A stretch of 16,860 nt of DNA from Chloroflexota bacterium (GCA_025924845.1 JAICHN010000060.1:1-16860); one strand, 5' to 3'; positions 1 to 7,517 are shown, counted from the first letter of the stretch. The notes: generated by a model from the sequence alone, not told the origin. Program-made: numbers and translations.

Positions 1-577
1 TAAACACCGCGTATTCGGCGAAGCCGCCGATCGGCTGTTGCTGACCGCGACCCAGGAACGTGTTGAATGGTTCCACCAGTGGTGTGGTTACGGGCTCGCT
101 GTGCGACACGTGCAGCGTCACGCCGTCTAGGAAGAAGAGCATGCCCAGGGTCGCGATCAAGGACGGCACGCCAAACAGCACCGTGATCAGCCCGTTGGCC
201 ATGCCTATCAGCGATGCGCAGACGAGTCCAAGCACAATGGCCAGACCGTAGGGGACACTGTAATCCGTGGTGAGGTAATAGACGATGAAGGGGGTGGTGG
301 AGTAGACCTTAGCGGCGGAAAGGTCGATCTCGCCGGTAATCATCAGCATTGCTTCGCCAATGGCGATGAGACCATAGAGCGCGGTGCTCGACGCCAGGAC
401 TGCTTGCAAGCCGTTGAAATAGTTCTGGTTCAGCACCTCGAATATGACGGAAACGACGATCGCCACCACGGCGATGCTCGCCTCGGGCAGGCGCAATAGT
501 ATGCTGCCGAGCCCGGCAATCGCCCCCGACCCGGGTCGGGGCGACTGTGCTGTCGCTGTTCCTTCGTTCGTGACCAC
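1..577 (-). CDS. Sugar ABC transporter permease, RbsC/XylH type (3' end outside window)
   Basis: Inner-membrane permease of a ribose/xylose-type importer (BPD_transp_2 family); it would pass sugar delivered by the binding protein encoded just upstream. About 192 codons are visible. The protein shows an Ala/Ile/Val-rich first helix near residues 20-50, a Leu/Ile helix near 60-80 and further helices after residue 85. The family hallmark GEIDLSAAKVY (usually G-x-IDLSVG) lies at the end of the second helix, and a later stretch reads GLITVLFGVPSLIATLGM. The GTG start at 577 is firm because an in-frame TGA lies three codons upstream, and GAGGG sits about 8 bases before it. The gene follows the binding-protein gene on the same strand across a 105-base gap that carries a strong stem-loop. 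No ATPase gene is visible; it may lie beyond base 1. The specific sugar cannot be told. Confidence 0.9.
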   Translation of the reverse strand, partial: MVTNEGTATAQSPRPGSGAIAGLGSILLRLPEASIAVVAIVVSVIFEVLNQNYFNGLQAVLASSTALYGLIAIGEAMLMITGEIDLSAAKVYSTTPFIVYYLTTDYSVPYGLAIVLGLVCASLIGMANGLITVLFGVPSLIATLGMLFFLDGVTLHVSHSEPVTTPLVEPFNTFLGRGQQQPIGGFAEYAVF

Positions 578-614
578 CTTTGTCCCTCATTAAGAGCAAT
601 GCGCACAGTATAAC

Positions 615-655
615 CCGAGGCGGGGCAGCGGGCGTGAAACCCGGCCCCGCCTCGG
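615..655 (-). other. Intergenic stem-loop between binding-protein and permease genes
   Basis: A perfect 12-bp inverted repeat, CCGAGGCGGGGC (615-626) and GCCCCGCCTCGG (644-655), with a 17-base loop. It lies after the binding-protein stop (683) and before the permease start (577) in transcription order. No U-run follows on the minus strand, so it is not a classic intrinsic terminator. In sugar and maltose ABC operons such stems often stabilise the upstream mRNA, or partly attenuate, so that binding protein exceeds permease; that role here is inference. Confidence 0.65.
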
Positions 656-682
656 AAAAGACGCTGCAATGTGCGCCGCGGG

Positions 683-1762
683 CTAGATCGAGTATGCCGT
701 GGTTGAGGAACCCTGGAATACGTTTGGTTTGAGGTACTGACCAACACTAGCCTTGGTCACGAACTTGATGCCGGTGTTCATGCTTTCGGCGCCTACCAGG
801 CCACCGGAAAGCTTGTAAAGGTACAGCTGGATCACCGGATAGAAGCCTTGCAAGTACGGCTGCTGATCGATCGTGAAGTCGCACGTGCCGTTATTGACGG
901 CCTGGACGAGCGCCGGCGGCAGATCGTAGCCACCGCATTTCACGCCCTTGGCGCGCAGGCCGTGCTTTACGATGGTCTGCACAATGCCCTGCGTGGTGCC
1001 CTGGTCTACGGCGAACATTCCCTTGACGTCCTGATGACCAGTCCACCATGCCTCCACCGCGGTTCGCTCCTGGGCGATGAGCGCGCCGGTGGCGATATCG
1101 GGATACAAGCTGATCCCTGATGTTTTGGCGAGCACGGAGCGCGCCCCGTCAATGCGGGGCTGGATGTTCAGGGAGCCCGGGGTGGCGATAAAGAGGGCAA
1201 CCTTGCCGTTCTTGACCAGGGCGGCGATATGCTGTCCCATGCCCACGCCGGACTGGAAAAGATCCTGGCCGATGTAGGCAAGGCGCTTGTTGGTGGGCGA
1301 GCCGTCAGCGTTGTAGGAGATGACCGGAATGCCCTTGGCGAATGCCGCGTCGGTCGGCGCATCAAAGGCGTGCGCGTCGATAATGGCGACGGCGATGCCG
1401 TCCGCCTTGCCGGCAATAGCGGTCTGCATAGACTTCACCATCTCGGCAACATTCGAGGTCGCCGAGCCGGTCCACTGGTAGGTGCAGCCAAACAACTTGC
1501 AGGCGTCGGCGGCGCCGGATTGCGTAGGTGTGAAGAAATCGTTGGTAGTGACATGATTGACGAAGACGAAATGGTAGCCTTTCTTGGGTAAGTCCTCGCT
1601 GCGGCCCGCTGCCAGTGCGTAGTCGGTCTCGCCCGCCTTGAGCGCTGCCAGCATGGCAGCGCTGCCCAAGCCAAGCTTGGCAACGGTGGTCAGTGCGGTA
1701 CGGCGGCTGAGTTCCAGGGCGCTCGCGGCCTGCGTCGGTTGGTCCTGAGCTTCTTCGTCCAC
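683..1762 (-). CDS. Sugar ABC transporter substrate-binding protein (Peripla_BP_4 type)
   Basis: Extracytoplasmic receptor that captures a sugar, or a similar small ligand such as AI-2, for the RbsC-type permease downstream. The GTG at 1762 gives 359 aa and is preceded by AGGGGGGAG six bases away. A longer in-frame start at 1906 would overlap the predicted promoter, so it is rejected. The N-terminus has a twin-arginine signal: SRRTALT at residues 19-25, then a hydrophobic stretch to about residue 40, with no lipobox cysteine. The mature part matches the RbsB-like fold: TPTQSGAADACKLFGC, then a repeat-like segment IAGKADGIAVAIIDAHAF, and GIPVISYNADG in the hinge-strand region. Export in folded form by Tat is suggested by the RR motif but unproven. 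First gene of the import operon. Ligand unknown. Confidence 0.9.
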   Translation of the reverse strand: MDEEAQDQPTQAASALELSRRTALTTVAKLGLGSAAMLAALKAGETDYALAAGRSEDLPKKGYHFVFVNHVTTNDFFTPTQSGAADACKLFGCTYQWTGSATSNVAEMVKSMQTAIAGKADGIAVAIIDAHAFDAPTDAAFAKGIPVISYNADGSPTNKRLAYIGQDLFQSGVGMGQHIAALVKNGKVALFIATPGSLNIQPRIDGARSVLAKTSGISLYPDIATGALIAQERTAVEAWWTGHQDVKGMFAVDQGTTQGIVQTIVKHGLRAKGVKCGGYDLPPALVQAVNNGTCDFTIDQQPYLQGFYPVIQLYLYKLSGGLVGAESMNTGIKFVTKASVGQYLKPNVFQGSSTTAYSI

Positions 1763-1896
1763 GGTAGGCTCCCCCCTGTTGGGAAACAATATTGCTCTCC
1801 TGGGCGCGAGACTGGACGCGGATGGGGAGAGCGGACCATGAGGATCAGCGGCAAAGGTACTAAGCCGATAATGCGCCACCTTCCAGTCTGAAGTAC

Positions 1897-1925
1897 TGAA
1901 TAGCACAGGAGAGGCCGTTTGTCAA
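1897..1925 (-). promoter_or_regulatory. Sigma70-type promoter of the sugar import operon
   Basis: Minus-strand TTGACA (1920-1925), a 17-base spacer and TATTCA (1897-1902), a near-consensus housekeeping promoter. Transcription would start near 1890, leaving a leader of about 128 bases before the GTG at 1762. An 8-bp complementary pair (1809-1816 with 1882-1889) could fold this leader, but that is weak. Confidence 0.65.
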
Positions 1926-1928
1926 CGG
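1915..1928. promoter_or_regulatory. Possible operator over the -35 box
   Basis: Inverted repeat CCGTT-N4-AACGG encloses the -35 element of the sugar operon promoter. An 8-bp palindrome AACATGTT (1934-1941) lies just upstream. Placement is right for a repressor such as the LacI-family proteins that often control sugar ABC operons. No regulator gene is present in the window, so the factor is unknown. Confidence 0.3.
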
Positions 1929-1976
1929 TAAGTAACATGTTGGAAGATGCTCTTTGCTCGGCAGGGCGAATTATGC

Positions 1977-2876
1977 TCAAGGTAGACGCACCGTGTCGGC
2001 GGAGTCGAAGGCGACTAGTCCATCCTTGGCCAGGCCCTCCACCAGCTTACGCAGCCAGGGAAGATCGGCTTCGCTGAAGTCAGTCTTGATCGCCGCGCCA
2101 AGTTGGCCGAGCGGGAGCGCTTCCCCGGGTTGCGGCGCACGCAACCGTTCCACGATACGACCTCGATAATACCGGCTGGATCCGGTAAAGGGCGCCTGGC
2201 GCCGCGTGGCGTACTCGGCGGGCCGTTCGCGCAAGGTTGCCGTGATTTTGCCGGCGGCAGCGCACCAGGGCTGGGCGGGGCAGACCAGGCACATCGGCCG
2301 CCGTTCCAGACAGACACGCGCCCCAAGATCCATCAGCGCCTGATTCCAGTCGTAGGCGGCTTCAGTGGGAAGCGCCCGGCGGGCCAGGGCCCACAGTGTA
2401 GCGGGCGCGGCCCGTGGACCGTCGGGTCCCAGCGCGATGCGCCCCAGCACGCGCCGCACGTTGGTGTCGAGCACGGGTTCGGGCAGGCCAAAGGCAAAGC
2501 ATGCTACCGCCGCCGCGGTGTAAGGGCCGATCCCGGCCAAGGTCAATAACTCGGGCAACATATTCGGCAGCGTGCCTTCGTACCGCTCTACGACCTGCTT
2601 GGCGATCCGGTGCAGGCGAACCGCCCTCAAGTTATAGCCGAGTCCTTGCCAGGCCCGGATGACCTCGGCGTCCGGCGCGGCGGCTAATTCGGCGAAGCCG
2701 GGAAACCGGGCCAGAAATTCATCGTACTTCGGCAACACACGATCCACCTGCGTTTGCTGGAGCATCATTTCCGATACCAGCACCCGATAGGGATCGCGGG
2801 TATGGCGCCAGGGAAGGTCACGACCTAGTTCGCCGTACCATTGGAGCACGGCGGCATGGAGTGCCTCGTAACTCAC
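1977..2876 (-). CDS. mutY: A/G-specific adenine DNA glycosylase MutY, short form
   Basis: Base-excision repair enzyme that removes adenine mispaired with 8-oxoguanine; cytoplasmic. The 299-aa protein from GTG 2876 has the helix-hairpin-helix GPD core: catalytic Glu36 in SEMMLQQTQV, the hairpin LAGIGPYTAAA (113-123), catalytic Asp137 in VLDTNVRR, and an iron-sulfur site C189-X6-C196-X2-C199-X5-C205. Classical MutY is about 350 aa, with a C-terminal NUDIX-like domain that reads 8-oxoG. Here only about 90 residues follow the cluster and no NUDIX pattern is recognisable, resembling the roughly 300-aa actinobacterial forms. The GTG overlaps the TGA of the upstream cyclic-nucleotide-binding gene (GTGA), implying coupled translation. 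Longer in-frame starts inside the upstream gene are unnecessary. A relaxed mismatch specificity, as in Mig-type T/G glycosylases, cannot be excluded. Confidence 0.92.
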   Translation of the reverse strand: MSYEALHAAVLQWYGELGRDLPWRHTRDPYRVLVSEMMLQQTQVDRVLPKYDEFLARFPGFAELAAAPDAEVIRAWQGLGYNLRAVRLHRIAKQVVERYEGTLPNMLPELLTLAGIGPYTAAAVACFAFGLPEPVLDTNVRRVLGRIALGPDGPRAAPATLWALARRALPTEAAYDWNQALMDLGARVCLERRPMCLVCPAQPWCAAAGKITATLRERPAEYATRRQAPFTGSSRYYRGRIVERLRAPQPGEALPLGQLGAAIKTDFSEADLPWLRKLVEGLAKDGLVAFDSADTVRLP

Positions 2877-3319
2877 CCTGGCCCGTTGCGTCCCAACTCG
2901 AACAGCAGATGATCCACGCGATCCTGGGTCGCCCGGACGCGCCGCGAGAGCATCGGCAACAAAGGAAGCGCCATTTGGGGATGGGACTCCAGTTCGCCGA
3001 GGAACTCCCACTTGGAAAGAGTGTAACAGTGCATGGGCGCCGAGGCCCGAACGTCGGCCGTGCGGGGCAAATCGTCGAGGAGGGCCATCTCACCGAAAAA
3101 ATCGCCGGCGCCCAGTCGATCAATCACCTGATTGCCGCGAATGACCTCGGCCGAGCCTTCCGCGATTACATAGAGGCCGAGCCCGGCCTGTCCGGCTTGT
3201 ATGATTACCTGACCGGGCGCATAATCCTGCTCGCGGACTAGACGGGCGAGCGAACGGATATGACGTTTGTCCAGCCGCTGAAACAGCGAAACACGCTGCA
3301 GCAATTCTTCAATATCCAT
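2873..3319 (-). CDS. Stand-alone cyclic-nucleotide-binding domain protein
   Basis: A 148-aa protein that is essentially one CAP/PKA-type cNMP domain, likely cytoplasmic. A helical start with FQRLDKRHIRSLARLV (13-28) leads into the beta-roll. The phosphate-binding cassette reads FGEMALLDDLPRTADV (75-90), with Glu77 and Arg86 at the positions that bind ribose and cyclic phosphate, so ligand binding looks intact. After the C-helix (about 115-140) the protein ends: there is no helix-turn-helix as in Crp/Fnr and no kinase or channel domain. ATG 3319 has GAGGG six to nine bases upstream. It sits 16 bases after the unknown gene at 3336-3902 and overlaps mutY by four bases. It may act as a ligand-sensing partner of another protein; no function is assigned. 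Confidence 0.85.
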   Translation of the reverse strand: MDIEELLQRVSLFQRLDKRHIRSLARLVREQDYAPGQVIIQAGQAGLGLYVIAEGSAEVIRGNQVIDRLGAGDFFGEMALLDDLPRTADVRASAPMHCYTLSKWEFLGELESHPQMALPLLPMLSRRVRATQDRVDHLLFELGRNGPG

Positions 3320-3335
3320 ATGTGTTCCCTCGCCC

Positions 3336-3902
3336 CTAATTCTGACTGAGTCCCAGGCGCACCATGCGCAAACGACGCTCTACGTTGTCCACTCCCTCGG
3401 TGGTGCCAAGAGCCCCCAGCACGGCATGCCGGAACGGCACGGATGCGCTGGGCGATAAGGCATGGATACCGCGGGCATGAAGATTGAGCACCGTCTGAGT
3501 GAGCACGCGGCGCTCGGCGGGTACCAGCATGGACAGCCAGGAGACGCCCTCGGTCATCTGCGCCTCGGCTCCCCTGGCCTCCGGAGTGGCGTAGGCGCGG
3601 AGGCAGCCGTTTTCTCGTCCCACCAGACCGGCCGAGATGCTGACGCGCAACGTATCGCTTAGAACCACGGAATGGGGGAGATGTGGCCCGGTGCCCCGGC
3701 TGAAGTAAAACGGCGTATGGCGGAGGATACCTAGCTCGCCGGCCAAAAAGGCCAGGCACTGTAGATCTTCCTCATCCCGTAGATCGGGAACCGCATTGAC
3801 CAAAAGGAGCAGAGTTTGTTGGGTCCGAGAAAGCTCTTGCCTTGCCGGCGAAAGAGCGATGGGGGAGGATACCGGGTCCGCGGTCGAATAGGCGACCACC
3901 AT
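3336..3902 (-). CDS. Protein of unknown function, first gene of the mutY operon
   Basis: A 188-aa soluble protein without signal peptide or membrane helices. ATG 3902 is chosen over an upstream ATG (3932) because AAGGAGAG lies about six bases before it. I do not recognise the family with confidence. Residues 30-100 follow a helix-helix-turn-wing outline: TLLLLVNAVPDLRDEEDLQC, then LAFLAGELGI, an aromatic stretch PFYFSRGTGPH, then a helix ending SAGLVGREN. This outline resembles Bacillus YwgA or SocA/Panacea-type domains, which carry a LQKLxYL helix and an FxxYGPYS stretch, but the key residues differ and the likeness is only suggestive. Coding is supported by the ribosome-binding site, codon bias and 16-base spacing to the next gene. 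Expected to be co-transcribed with the cNMP protein and mutY. Confidence 0.75.
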   Translation of the reverse strand: MVVAYSTADPVSSPIALSPARQELSRTQQTLLLLVNAVPDLRDEEDLQCLAFLAGELGILRHTPFYFSRGTGPHLPHSVVLSDTLRVSISAGLVGRENGCLRAYATPEARGAEAQMTEGVSWLSMLVPAERRVLTQTVLNLHARGIHALSPSASVPFRHAVLGALGTTEGVDNVERRLRMVRLGLSQN

Positions 3903-4002
3903 TGCCACTCTCCTTTCATACCAGTCGCACATCTAGATCCGTGAGGATGATGCCCCGCGGCCGTGAACGGAGGGAGATCTCCTTTCGCGAGTGGTTTGGC
4001 AG

Positions 4003-4015
4003 GTGTACTTTACAC
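4003..4015. promoter_or_regulatory. Inverted repeat upstream of the unknown-cNMP-mutY operon
   Basis: GTGTA-CTT-TACAC is a perfect 5-bp inverted repeat with a 3-base centre, in the 180-base gap between the ProA-like stop and the 3902 start. A second palindrome, GGAGATCTCC, lies at 3973-3982. Either could be an operator. GATAAT on the minus strand just upstream is a possible -10 without a good -35. No regulator is identified. Confidence 0.3.
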
Positions 4016-4082
4016 GCCGCTACCATTATCGCACACGATACCCATGGATGCGAGGGGTTTTACTGATTCCGCTGCCGAATGT

Positions 4083-5633
4083 TCAACGATGGAGATGCGG
4101 ATCGCCCTGGTAAACGCGCAGGCGTGTAGTGAACACGCTATCGCCGCTCAAGATGCCGCTCCTCCCAAATAAGCGACCGAATTGCCAGTTGGATAGCCCC
4201 AGCTCAGGGCGATCCAGCGCGTACTGGCCGTCGACCCAACGCGTGAACCCATCGCCCACGAAAGGTGCGTCAATCGCGCGGAAAAACCCGTGGTGCGCCT
4301 CGGGTGATTCGCTGATCAGCGAAGCGATGAAGCGTGGACTGTGGGCGTTGAACAGTACACAGGCTTCTTCGAGATTCCGGACCAGCCCGAGACTGACTTC
4401 CGGTGTCTTTTCCCACTCCCATTCACGGCCAAGATCGCCCGTGTCAAGCGCCTCGGCGATTGGTTCGGTAACGACGCCTTCGGGCCTGGCGATCGGCGCC
4501 GTCCTCTCAACGAGCGCGGCGGGTACGCTCGCCCGTGCGCTGTCCAGTACGTGCAGCTTGTAGCCGTGGCCCAGTGCCTCGCCTCGCTCGCGAAGGGCGC
4601 GAAGGGCCAGAGGTACCAGGTCGGCCGCTCGCGTCTGCTCAATCAGCACCACATTCACCGTGTTGCATACCTTCCGATCCAGGGAATGGTAGAGCGCGCT
4701 ATGAAAGCGTTCGCCGTCCGCCCAGCGATCCGCGATCAGCCATGCGCCTCCCGTGCCGTGCAGACTGACCGGCGTTCCCACCTGGCGGGCGATTTCGCCC
4801 AGCATGGTGACCGCCGGGCCGGAGCCCCGCGCTACGGCCAGGGCCAGACGACGATCGGCGAACAGTGCCCAGCCCGCCGCTCGCTGCGCGCTATCCAGCA
4901 GAGTCACCGCGTGCTCGGGCAGGCCGGCGGCGCGCAAGGCGGGACGAAGGGCCAGGTCGGCAATGGCGCGCGCCGTGTTCAGGGCATCGCTGCCGATCCG
5001 CAGTACCGCGCTGTTCCCGCTCCGTAGCACACCGGTCGCGTCGGCAAACACATTGGGCCGGCCCTCGAACACGAAGCCGATCACCCCCAGGCCGTCTCGA
5101 ATCTGTTCCACCGTCCAGCCCTCGTGGACAACCAGGGAGTCCCTGACCCCCCGCGCCGGCGGCAGCGCCTCCCAGGCTTGCAGGCCGCGGATCATCTCCC
5201 CGCGCATCCGCTCCCCGACTTCCAGGCGGGTAATGGAGCGGCCCCGCGCGCGGGCTTCGCGTACATCCCCTTCGTTGGCCACGGTGATCGCGGCCCACAC
5301 TCTATCGTCCGCCAGATGAGCGGCGAACTGCTGAAAGAAGCACGGGATCGCCGCATCGTTGATCGCGGTGAGCGCCAGGAACGCCTGTCGCGCCCGTTCA
5401 ACCGCCTCACTCGCCAGTCGGGCCGTGCCGGCAGGGACATGGAGGACAGTGCCGGATGAGGTGACCAGCAACTGGTCGCCTGGCTGGAACCGTTCCACGA
5501 TAGCATCGGGAACCCGCGCCAGCTTATTCCCGGCAAAGAGCACCTGCATGCCCTGGGTGGGCGCCGTAAGATCCGTCACCATCGTGTCGTCATGGGCTAC
5601 GGCGGCGGTGGGGGAGGGGTGGGCAATGGACAT
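4083..5633 (-). CDS. ProA-like (gamma-glutamyl phosphate reductase family) dehydrogenase with N-terminal extension
   Basis: Member of the aldehyde dehydrogenase superfamily closest to ProA, which reduces glutamyl-5-phosphate with NADPH to glutamate semialdehyde. The 516-aa protein from ATG 5633 (GGTGGAG nine bases upstream; a GTG five codons earlier has no good site) exceeds the usual 415-430 aa. Homology starts near residue 74. Landmarks: ITVANEGDVREARARG (116-131), GVIGFVFEGRPNVFADATGV (183-202), LRSGNSAVLRIGSDA (203-217), the catalytic cysteine region KVCNTVNVVLIE (Cys323), and FTRWVDG near the C-terminus where ProA has STRFTDGG. Differences: the cofactor-region IPRGG of ProA is VARGSG, and residues before the cysteine are SLDRK rather than TQRPS. 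The first 73 residues form an unrecognised domain. No proB neighbour. Proline synthesis or a different acyl-phosphate substrate are both possible. Confidence 0.85.
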   Translation of the reverse strand: MSIAHPSPTAAVAHDDTMVTDLTAPTQGMQVLFAGNKLARVPDAIVERFQPGDQLLVTSSGTVLHVPAGTARLASEAVERARQAFLALTAINDAAIPCFFQQFAAHLADDRVWAAITVANEGDVREARARGRSITRLEVGERMRGEMIRGLQAWEALPPARGVRDSLVVHEGWTVEQIRDGLGVIGFVFEGRPNVFADATGVLRSGNSAVLRIGSDALNTARAIADLALRPALRAAGLPEHAVTLLDSAQRAAGWALFADRRLALAVARGSGPAVTMLGEIARQVGTPVSLHGTGGAWLIADRWADGERFHSALYHSLDRKVCNTVNVVLIEQTRAADLVPLALRALRERGEALGHGYKLHVLDSARASVPAALVERTAPIARPEGVVTEPIAEALDTGDLGREWEWEKTPEVSLGLVRNLEEACVLFNAHSPRFIASLISESPEAHHGFFRAIDAPFVGDGFTRWVDGQYALDRPELGLSNWQFGRLFGRSGILSGDSVFTTRLRVYQGDPHLHR

Positions 5634-5748
5634 AGGAACGTTCTCCACCGGTGTTCAGGGCTCGGTGTGGTGTTTTCTCCAGTGTACACGCCCCTGGGTG
5701 ACTCGCGGGGCAAATCCTTGCGGCCCAGCCTGGAGCGCCTCTGATTGT

Positions 5749-5777
5749 TTGACGAATGGCGGGGCCTAACCTACACT
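5749..5777 (+). promoter_or_regulatory. Promoter for the peptide-type binding-protein gene
   Basis: TTGACG (5749-5754), a 17-base spacer and TACACT (5772-5777) face the gene starting at 5841. Transcription would begin near 5784, giving a leader of about 57 bases. The ProA-like gene starts divergently at 5633, so the two transcription units share a 207-base control region. That region also contains the palindrome GTGTACAC (5682-5689). Confidence 0.55.
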
Positions 5778-5840
5778 GCCTGGTGGTTTGCCGCCCAGCC
5801 CGCCAGGGATACTCGCGGCGGCTGACAGGGAGTAGCAACA

Positions 5841-7517
5841 TTGAATCAATCATTCGCACTTTGGCGCGCGTTCGTTCGCGCATTATTCCTCCTCGCACTG
5901 GTGGGTGGCCCCGCCGCGCGGAGCCTGGCCGCGGGAACGGAGGCGGCGAAACCCGCGCCTCGGCCGCTGCGCGGCGGCACCCTGGTCGAGGGGTTGCTGT
6001 TGGACCCCGACCAACTGCTGCCCAATTTCAGCGGGCAACTCTACGCCGAGATAGTGCAACAGACGCTGTTCGCCCCTCTCTTCTATTCCGATAACAAGGG
6101 CAATATCCAACCCGGCCTGGCCACCGTGGTTCCCACTGTCAAGAACGGCGGTATTTCCGCCGACGGGCGGACCTACACCTTCCACCTGCGCAAGGGTTTG
6201 CATTGGTCGGATGGTACGGCACTGACCGCGCGGGACATCGACTTTTCCTGGCGTCTGTGGACAAATCCCAAGGTCAGTCTCACGCCATATTCCACGCTGG
6301 GTATTGATCGGATCGGCGCCGCCACGATCAGCGCCGATGGGCTGAGTATCAGCGTTACCCTCGTGCAGCCCTACGCGCCTTTTCTGGCCGATTGGACCGA
6401 TGCCCTGCAACCGTTGCCCGCCCACACCATGTCGTTGATCAAGCCCGCCGCCCTGGCAAAAAGTGGTTTTGCCCTGGTGCCTAACGTGAACAGCGGCCCG
6501 TTTACCCTTCAGGAGGTCCGCCACGGCGATCGGGTGATCGTGACTCGTAACTCGTTCTACTACCAAAAGGCGAAGGGCTACCCTTATCTCGATTCGATCG
6601 TATTCCGCACTATTTCCGGTCTGGATCCGATACTGAGCGCTCTGCGATCGCATGTGGTTGACGCTGCCTGGCTGCTCCCCATTACGTCGCTCAGCGCCTT
6701 GCAGCATATGTCGGGGGTGCAAGCCGTGGCGGTTCGCGGCGCCAACTGGGAGGCGGCCTTGATCAATCGGCGCCATCCCATCCTTCAGGACGCCCGGGTG
6801 AGGCAGGCCCTGGCGTACGGGCTGAATCGGGGCGCCGAGGTGCGTGCAGGCTGGCACGGCCTGGCCACGCTGATTGGTAGCGATCAGCCTCCCACCTCAT
6901 CGGTGTACGCCTCGGATGTGGCGCCGTATCCCTACGATCGGACCCGGGCCGGGCAGTTGCTCGACGCGGCGGGCTGGAAGCTGGGATCGGACGGTTTCCG
7001 GCGAAAGCACGGGAAGATTCTCAGTCTCACCTACTCGACCACCTTTAATAATCCCTGGCGACAATTAGATGAAGCGCAGGCGCTCAGCGATTACGAGGCA
7101 CTCGGCATTCAGTTGATTATCCGCAACTACCCGGCGGCCTACTTCGCGCAAACCGTCCTCCCAAGCGGCAATTTCGATCTGGCCGAGTATGTGTTCAGCA
7201 ACAACCTCGATCCGGATGACACCGCGACGTTCGGCAGCCGCTTTACCCCTCCGGCAGGGAGCAACTACGGCGCCTACAGCAACGCTACCTTCGACCAATT
7301 GGCGGGGCAGGAGGTAACCACGGTAGATCCCGCGGCGCGCGCCGCCATCTTTCACCGCATGCAAAAGCTGTTGCACGACGACGTAGCGGCACTGTGGTTG
7401 TACAGTCCCGATAACCTGGGGGCGGCTAACACGCGGGTACATAACTACCTGCCGGCTCCCTTTAGTCTGGACACCTGGAATGCCTGGGAGTGGTGGGTCA
7501 CACCGCCCAAGAAATAG
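5841..7517 (+). CDS. Peptide/nickel-type ABC substrate-binding protein (SBP_bac_5)
   Basis: Secreted solute receptor of the DppA/OppA family, 558 aa, normal family length. The TTG at 5841 is preceded by AGGGAG eight bases away, and the reading frame begins with a Sec signal: WRAFVRALFLLALVGGPAARSLA with cleavage expected near residue 30. No lipobox cysteine is present, unusual for a Gram-positive-type lipoprotein receptor and more like a periplasmic protein. The family signature is clear: YTFHLRKGLHWSDGTALTAR (112-131) followed by DIDFSW. Later segments include DARVRQALAYGLNR and a typical C-terminal block (MQKLLHDDVAALWLYSPDNL). No permease or ATPase gene is adjacent, so it is an orphan receptor relying on a transporter encoded elsewhere. 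Ligand unknown; oligopeptide, nickel or another compound are all possible. Confidence 0.92.
   Translation: MNQSFALWRAFVRALFLLALVGGPAARSLAAGTEAAKPAPRPLRGGTLVEGLLLDPDQLLPNFSGQLYAEIVQQTLFAPLFYSDNKGNIQPGLATVVPTVKNGGISADGRTYTFHLRKGLHWSDGTALTARDIDFSWRLWTNPKVSLTPYSTLGIDRIGAATISADGLSISVTLVQPYAPFLADWTDALQPLPAHTMSLIKPAALAKSGFALVPNVNSGPFTLQEVRHGDRVIVTRNSFYYQKAKGYPYLDSIVFRTISGLDPILSALRSHVVDAAWLLPITSLSALQHMSGVQAVAVRGANWEAALINRRHPILQDARVRQALAYGLNRGAEVRAGWHGLATLIGSDQPPTSSVYASDVAPYPYDRTRAGQLLDAAGWKLGSDGFRRKHGKILSLTYSTTFNNPWRQLDEAQALSDYEALGIQLIIRNYPAAYFAQTVLPSGNFDLAEYVFSNNLDPDDTATFGSRFTPPAGSNYGAYSNATFDQLAGQEVTTVDPAARAAIFHRMQKLLHDDVAALWLYSPDNLGAANTRVHNYLPAPFSLDTWNAWEWWVTPPKK

Noticed and set aside
683..1906. 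Longer 407-aa form of the sugar-binding protein
   Set aside because: Its GTG start lies within the predicted promoter, and the internal GTG at 1762 has a strong ribosome-binding site placed right before a twin-arginine signal.
4341..5027. 228-codon plus-strand frame
   Set aside because: Antisense shadow of the ProA-like gene.
5641..5690. GTGTACAC near the ProA-like gene as the same operator as GTGTA-N3-TACAC at 4003-4015
   Set aside because: The half-site spacing differs, so one regulator binding both is not supported.
5883..6857. 324-codon minus-strand frame
   Set aside because: Antisense shadow of the peptide-type binding protein; no domain pattern.
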